In this document: positions 60,479 to 64,000 of the stretch, piece by piece
Numbering within the stretch: the stretch's first letter is position 1
Layout: the number at the start of each line of letters is the position of its first letter
Source of the DNA: Cohnella terricola
Lineage (GTDB): Bacteria; Bacillota; Bacilli; Paenibacillales; Paenibacillaceae
Direction: 5' to 3'
DNA: 64,000 nt
Assembly (NCBI RefSeq): GCF_007786475.1
Contig: NZ_VNJJ01000015.1
Span: forward strand, 1-64,000
Program-made: the position numbers and the translations under genes
Notes under the pieces: generated by a model
Seen by the model: only the letters and a program-made list of their open reading frames with translations
Database searches by the model: none
What the model was told of the DNA's origin: nothing

Positions 60479-61240
60479 TTGAACACTCAGTTGTACTTGG
60501 ATAATATCGTCTCCATGTTTAAGGAAGAACTCAGGGACAATTTGTCGGGTATTTACTTACACGGTTCATTGGCTATGGGGTGTTTTAATCCCCACAGAAG
60601 TGATATTGACTTCATCGTTGTGGTAAAAGAAAGCTTGACCTCGGAAAATAAAAAAAGAATTGCGAAGATGACCTTAATGATGAACGATAAAATGCCCAAC
60701 GAAAAAGGGTTGGAGTTCAGCGTAATCTTGGAAATGTACCTGATGCCTTTCGTTTATCCCACTCCATGCGAGTTTCATTATTCCGATTTCCATAAGGAAA
60801 GGTATCGATCGGATGAAAACTACCTTTGGGGAGGATACGAGGATAGCGACCTGGCGTCACAACTGGTTGTTGCTTACCATAGAGGAATTCCCTTATATGG
60901 CAGACCGCTTAATGAGCTATATCAACCTATTGAAAGACAATATTTTCTGGCGTCTATTCTTCATGATATAGAAGGTGCTTCTCAAGACATTTTCAAACAT
61001 ACCATGTATCTGACCTTAAACTTGTGTAGAGTTCTGTTCTTCTTGAAAGAGGGGGATATCTCGTCCAAAAAAGAAGGGGGAGAATGGGGAGCCCATTCAC
61101 TTCCCAATCCATATCGAGACTTGGTCATGCAATGCTTAGAAGAGTATACAGGGAATGCAGGTAAAAGCGAGTTCGACAATCAAATCCTATCGAGTTTTGC
61201 TGAATATATGTTACATGAAATAAACCGGTTGAGGCTGTAA
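60479..61240 (+). CDS. Aminoglycoside-nucleotidyltransferase-like protein (DUF4111 type)
   Basis: A 253-residue protein. The nucleotidyltransferase site is HGSLAMGCFNPHRSDIDFIV (G29-S30 and the D42-x-D44 pair), followed by an AadA/DUF4111-like helical half with TLNLCRVLFFLKEGDISSKK and GAHSLPNPYRDLV. Relatives include streptomycin/spectinomycin adenylyltransferases, but many are of unknown activity. The TTG start follows AAGGGCGGGGG; an earlier ATG lies in the terminator zone. The stop codon falls inside the left arm of hairpin copy F. Confidence 0.82.
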   Translation: MNTQLYLDNIVSMFKEELRDNLSGIYLHGSLAMGCFNPHRSDIDFIVVVKESLTSENKKRIAKMTLMMNDKMPNEKGLEFSVILEMYLMPFVYPTPCEFHYSDFHKERYRSDENYLWGGYEDSDLASQLVVAYHRGIPLYGRPLNELYQPIERQYFLASILHDIEGASQDIFKHTMYLTLNLCRVLFFLKEGDISSKKEGGEWGAHSLPNPYRDLVMQCLEEYTGNAGKSEFDNQILSSFAEYMLHEINRLRL

Positions 61241-61305
61241 CAGGACGTCGGTTGCTCCTGTTGCAGCCCACTTCGAGTTTTCTATTCAACAGCTTGCAAA
61301 CGACA
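61230..61305. repeat. Dispersed hairpin element, copy F
   Basis: GGCTGTAACAGG pairs with CCTGTTGCAGCC (one G-U). The tail is TTCAACAGCTTGCAAACGAC, matching copies A and C. The left arm contains the TAA stop of the preceding gene. Confidence 0.75.
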
Positions 61306-61317
61306 AAAGGTATAAAA

Positions 61318-61770
61318 CTATAACGGTTTTATAGGCACGCAAATTTCACAAAAGTCATCCATAAGCATCTTACCAGTGTATCTTTCTAGAATGGGTTTGT
61401 TGTCCATTTGATACTTGCCGTTCTGTAAAGCCGGATACAATTCAGCCCATGCTTTTTGAATATCTTCCGCTGTGTGTTTAACCTTGCAAATCATATATTC
61501 TCCGCCAGAAAGTTCACTTTCGCAGATAGAATCGTCAATTTGATAATCCTCTGAAAGAACAATACCTGCATCATACCTACAGTCTGCAGGAGGTGTTGTT
61601 TCGGGGTTATCTTGTGGTATTCCGAGTAATATGGCCGATTCTTCAAGCAAACCTTTCTCCGCAGCCCACCTTTTTAACTTCTCCATGGCTAGAGTATTGG
61701 CGGGACCATACGGACCGACTTGTCGAACGTAGGCAATGCGGTAATGTGGCAGAGTCTCGACTGTAATCAT
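61318..61770 (-). CDS. GyrI-like small-molecule-binding protein
   Basis: A 150-residue stand-alone GyrI-like domain: VETLPHYRIAYVRQVGPYGP, a central LLGIPQDNPETTPPADCRYD, the strand GGEYMICKVKHTAEDIQKAW and the ending MLMDDFCEICVPIKPL. This fold binds drugs or metabolites, either as a sequestering protein (SbmC type) or as the sensor half of AraC/MerR regulators. GGAGAGGAG precedes the ATG. It is divergent from an AraC regulator that carries the same type of domain, with about 210 bases between them. Confidence 0.87.
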   Translation of the reverse strand: MITVETLPHYRIAYVRQVGPYGPANTLAMEKLKRWAAEKGLLEESAILLGIPQDNPETTPPADCRYDAGIVLSEDYQIDDSICESELSGGEYMICKVKHTAEDIQKAWAELYPALQNGKYQMDNKPILERYTGKMLMDDFCEICVPIKPL

Positions 61771-61979
61771 TGTTTATTTCTCCTCTCCTATTTGGTGATA
61801 GTTGATACGTTTTGGATGCTATCATGATATAAAAAATATATCCATCCGTTTTTTATTAATCACGAGTTACGATTCAGTAAAGGAAATGAACGTTTGGGCA
61901 GTCTTGCATTATCGTGCACGGAATGCACGGATACGAGCTCCATATCGAGATATAGTCAGTTTGGGGAGGATGACCGTGG

Positions 61980-62831
61980 ATGGATTGGGTTGAAAGAATG
62001 AATAAAGCTATCGGTTACATCGAGGATCATATCAACGGGGATGTAGATTATGAAGGGGCGGCCAAAGTCGCATGTTGCTCGGTGTACCATTTTCAACGCA
62101 TGTTTTCGTTTATAACGGATGTTCCACTATCGGAATATGTGAGAAGGCGGCGACTAACGTTAGCGGCTTTTGAACTTCAGAACAGCTCTATTAAAGTGAT
62201 TGATCTGGCGCTTAAGTACGGGTATGAGTCGCCGGAATCGTTCACCCGCGCGTTCCAGAACTTGCACTGTACTACTCCGACGGCGGCGCGCCGAAACGGA
62301 ACAAAACTCAAAGCCTATCCACGGATCTCTTTTCAAATCTCGATTAAAGGAGCGGCTGAAATGAATTATAGGATCGAGGAGTTGAAAGGGTTTTCCATTG
62401 TAGGGATGCAAGAAAGAGTGAATACAAGCGAAACTTCTACGATTATTCCCCGCATATGGAACAATGCTCGGGAAGGAGGACTCTTCGAACGGTTGTGGGA
62501 AATCGGGGCATTCGATCATTCGATGCGGGGGTTACTCGGCGTGTGCGCCGACGGCGACTTCGGAAAGAACGAGGAGTTTCATTACATCATGTCTATCGTA
62601 TCGGAACAAGCGCCGCCTGAACGGATGGTTAAAAGAGACTTTCCGGAAGCGACATGGGTAGTGTTCGAGGCGGAAGGAGGGCCGGAAGGAATTGGGGGGA
62701 TATGGAAGCGGCTGTATACCGAGTGGGTCCCGGTTTCTGGTTATGAGCTTGCCTATCTGCCTGCCATTGAGTGCTATTTGCCTCCGGAAGAAAACAGGAA
62801 TGAACTTTGGGTAGCGGTTGTAAAAAAATAA
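61980..62831 (+). CDS. AraC family regulator with GyrI-like effector domain
   Basis: A 283-residue regulator. The N-terminal AraC double helix-turn-helix is at residues 8-105 (AAKVACCSVYHFQRMFSFIT, IDLALKYGYESPESFTRAFQ). The C-terminal GyrI-like ligand domain is at about 125-283 (YRIEELKGFSIVGMQERVNT, GIGGIWKRLYTEWVPVSGYE). This is the Rob/BltR-like design in which a drug or metabolite binds the second domain. GGGGAGG lies 10 bases before the ATG. Likely targets are itself and the divergent GyrI-like gene. Confidence 0.93.
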   Translation: MDWVERMNKAIGYIEDHINGDVDYEGAAKVACCSVYHFQRMFSFITDVPLSEYVRRRRLTLAAFELQNSSIKVIDLALKYGYESPESFTRAFQNLHCTTPTAARRNGTKLKAYPRISFQISIKGAAEMNYRIEELKGFSIVGMQERVNTSETSTIIPRIWNNAREGGLFERLWEIGAFDHSMRGLLGVCADGDFGKNEEFHYIMSIVSEQAPPERMVKRDFPEATWVVFEAEGGPEGIGGIWKRLYTEWVPVSGYELAYLPAIECYLPPEENRNELWVAVVKK

Positions 62832-62964
62832 CGACGGAAAAAGCCACCGGAGTTCCGGCGGCTGGTCACGGTGAAAAACAAACGCGACAATCATTCAAAA
62901 TATAGCAATTATGGATAGGGAAATTCTAGTTAACCTAGGTAGATAGAACTACAATGTTTCTTAT

Positions 62965-63204
62965 TTGGCTTCTTTCATCCTGAGCTTAACCGTGTCGGGC
63001 GAATGGATTTATTTCGTGGATACCAGCGATGACGGATTGTACAAGATGAAGAAGGATGCCATGAAGCTCACTCGTCTAAGCGGCACGAAGGTTAAAGCCG
63101 CTGGTATACTTCGCATAGAGGGCAGTTGGATCTACTTCATGTACAATCGAGAGCCATTTAAGATCAAAACGGACGGAACCGGTTTTCAAAAGATCGGTTT
63201 ATAA
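62965..63204 (+). pseudogene. Remnant of a DUF5050-type propeller protein
   Basis: A 79-residue frame with SGEWIYFVDTSDDGLYKMKK and then EGSWIYFMYNREPFKIKTDG, which is the last two repeats of DUF5050-like propellers often found at the C-terminus of surface proteins. The first residues are not typical and no ribosome site is present, so it is a 3' fragment. Confidence 0.6.
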
Positions 63205-63211
63205 TACAAAG

Positions 63212-63253
63212 AAGGCTGCGATAGGTCACATGCTCCCGACCCATCGCAGCCTT
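63212..63253. terminator. Bidirectional terminator
   Basis: Perfect arms AAGGCTGCGAT and ATCGCAGCCTT around an inner GGTC/GACC pair, between convergent coding ends. Confidence 0.8.
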
Positions 63254-63267
63254 AAATCCAGAAGGTA

Positions 63268-64000
63268 TTACAATCCGACAACCACGTAATTACTTAAGCT
63301 GCCCATGCTGGCCTTCTCCTGCTTGTCTTTGGGCAGACCGCTGATGACTTTTCTTGCCTCTTCGACCAGATCGCTTCGATCGATCTTTGCGCCCAATCGA
63401 ATCACAATATGAGTGCTGCCTGTCTGAACTTGCTTGGACAACGTGGAACCGAATTCGGAAGACGATTTAGCCTCCAGACCGTTCGCGACATAATAATCCT
63501 TGGAACCGTCCTTAGAGATGAATTTCGAAAGCTCTTCGTCCTTCCAGAATTCCTTAGACATCGTGAAGTTCAAAGACTCTGCGATCTCATCGCTGGAGTA
63601 GAAGAGAAGATAAGGGATACCGCTGTTCGTTGCATTGTTCGTAGAGTCAACATGCACCCAGCCATTGTCTAGCTTGACCTTATTCCAAGCATGAGGAACG
63701 CCGTTCATATCGCCGGTTACGACGATCGTCTCCACTCCTGCCAAATCGCTTAACATCTTATACACGGAAGCATAAGAAGCGCATACGCCGACCTTCTTAA
63801 CCATAATGCCGTAAGTCGTGAATGAGTCGTTGAATGCAGGGTCGATCTTCCGGAAATTGTTGGCCTCTGCGTTCTCAAGCGCGGCATTGTCATACTTCGT
63901 ATGGTCATTTAGATAATCGTAAATGGCTTTATACTTTTGCTCTGCGGACATGTCCGGTTTAATTGTATCAGCCACGATTTTGTTCGCCTCGGCCAGAACT
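63268..64000 (-). CDS. Transglutaminase-like domain protein (5' end outside window)
   Basis: The last 244 or so residues of a larger protein; the frame stays open to the window edge (VLAEANKIV before ADTIKPD). A transglutaminase-like core is present with the catalytic triad: Cys in KVGVCASYASVYKMLSD, His in VPHAWNKVKL and Asp in GWVHVDSTNN. The Lys/Ser-rich C-terminal part carries no second known domain. Such domains are often on exported wall or spore proteins and act as proteases or peptide-modifying enzymes. The true start and any signal peptide are not visible. Confidence 0.85.
   Translation of the reverse strand, partial: VLAEANKIVADTIKPDMSAEQKYKAIYDYLNDHTKYDNAALENAEANNFRKIDPAFNDSFTTYGIMVKKVGVCASYASVYKMLSDLAGVETIVVTGDMNGVPHAWNKVKLDNGWVHVDSTNNATNSGIPYLLFYSSDEIAESLNFTMSKEFWKDEELSKFISKDGSKDYYVANGLEAKSSSEFGSTLSKQVQTGSTHIVIRLGAKIDRSDLVEEARKVISGLPKDKQEKASMGSLSNYVVVGL

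Noticed and set aside
1-64000. tRNA, rRNA, CRISPR arrays, intact prophage or complete insertion sequences
   Set aside because: Looked for by eye on both strands; none found. A tRNAscan or repeat search would be needed to exclude weak cases.

Overview
The window looks like chromosomal DNA of a Paenibacillaceae bacterium (Paenibacillus/Cohnella type, phylum Bacillota). This is inferred from strong AGGAGG ribosome sites with many TTG and GTG starts, an S-layer-homology (SLH) surface protein, a YesM/YesN-type two-component pair beside a sugar ABC importer without its own ATPase, several ECF sigma/anti-sigma pairs, DUF4179 and DUF4386 proteins, and lipoprotein signals. No rRNA, tRNA, CRISPR array or intact prophage was seen. 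Most of the window is mid-GC. The stretch from about 55.9 to 59.8 kb is clearly AT-rich by eye and looks acquired.

Layout. 0.5-4.2 kb: small enzymes and stress-type proteins (two VOC proteins, DinB, an extended ECF sigma factor, a DUF1579-like protein, a YkoP-like protein). 4.3-11.5 kb: a beta-lactamase-fold lipoprotein, then two ECF operons. In the second operon the putative membrane anti-sigma factor carries a complete extracytoplasmic solute-binding domain and is followed by a second binding lipoprotein, with no permease. 11.7-16.8 kb: a methyltransferase/DUF4386 operon under a sigma-A promoter with repeated operator-like motifs, and a MacB-like ABC exporter. 17-28 kb (minus strand): an FAD oxidoreductase, a large SLH protein, DUF4062, a SecA2-like ATPase, a DUF1648/DUF5808 membrane protein with its GntR regulator, and an ECF/DUF4179 pair. 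28.4-34.6 kb: a PQQ-like propeller protein, a GDPD-response regulator-kinase operon, DinB and PPK2. 34.9-41.5 kb: a YesMN two-component system and a CUT1 sugar importer. 41.6-42.8 kb: an erm methylase behind a long leader that encodes an RLR-type stalling peptide and two terminator hairpins. 42.9-55.6 kb: many small regulator/enzyme units (Crp/Fnr plus peroxiredoxin, TetR plus VOC, GNAT plus SDR, a decayed ArsR/SRPBCC/DoxX operon, SDR-ThuA-MFS, a double DJ-1 membrane protein). 55.6-57.1 kb: gene debris. 57.1-59.7 kb: a single large HEPN-STAND-TPR-cold-shock protein, the best defence candidate. 59.9-64 kb: YiaAB, an aminoglycoside-nucleotidyltransferase-like protein, two GyrI-domain proteins, a DUF5050 remnant and a transglutaminase-like protein cut by the window end.

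Themes. At least six copies of a dispersed hairpin element sit at gene ends and probably act as two-way terminators. Several genes are reduced to 3' fragments, which points to active turnover of accessory genes. The three most notable systems are the ECF/solute-binding sensor operon, the HEPN-STAND-cold-shock protein, and the erm attenuation leader.
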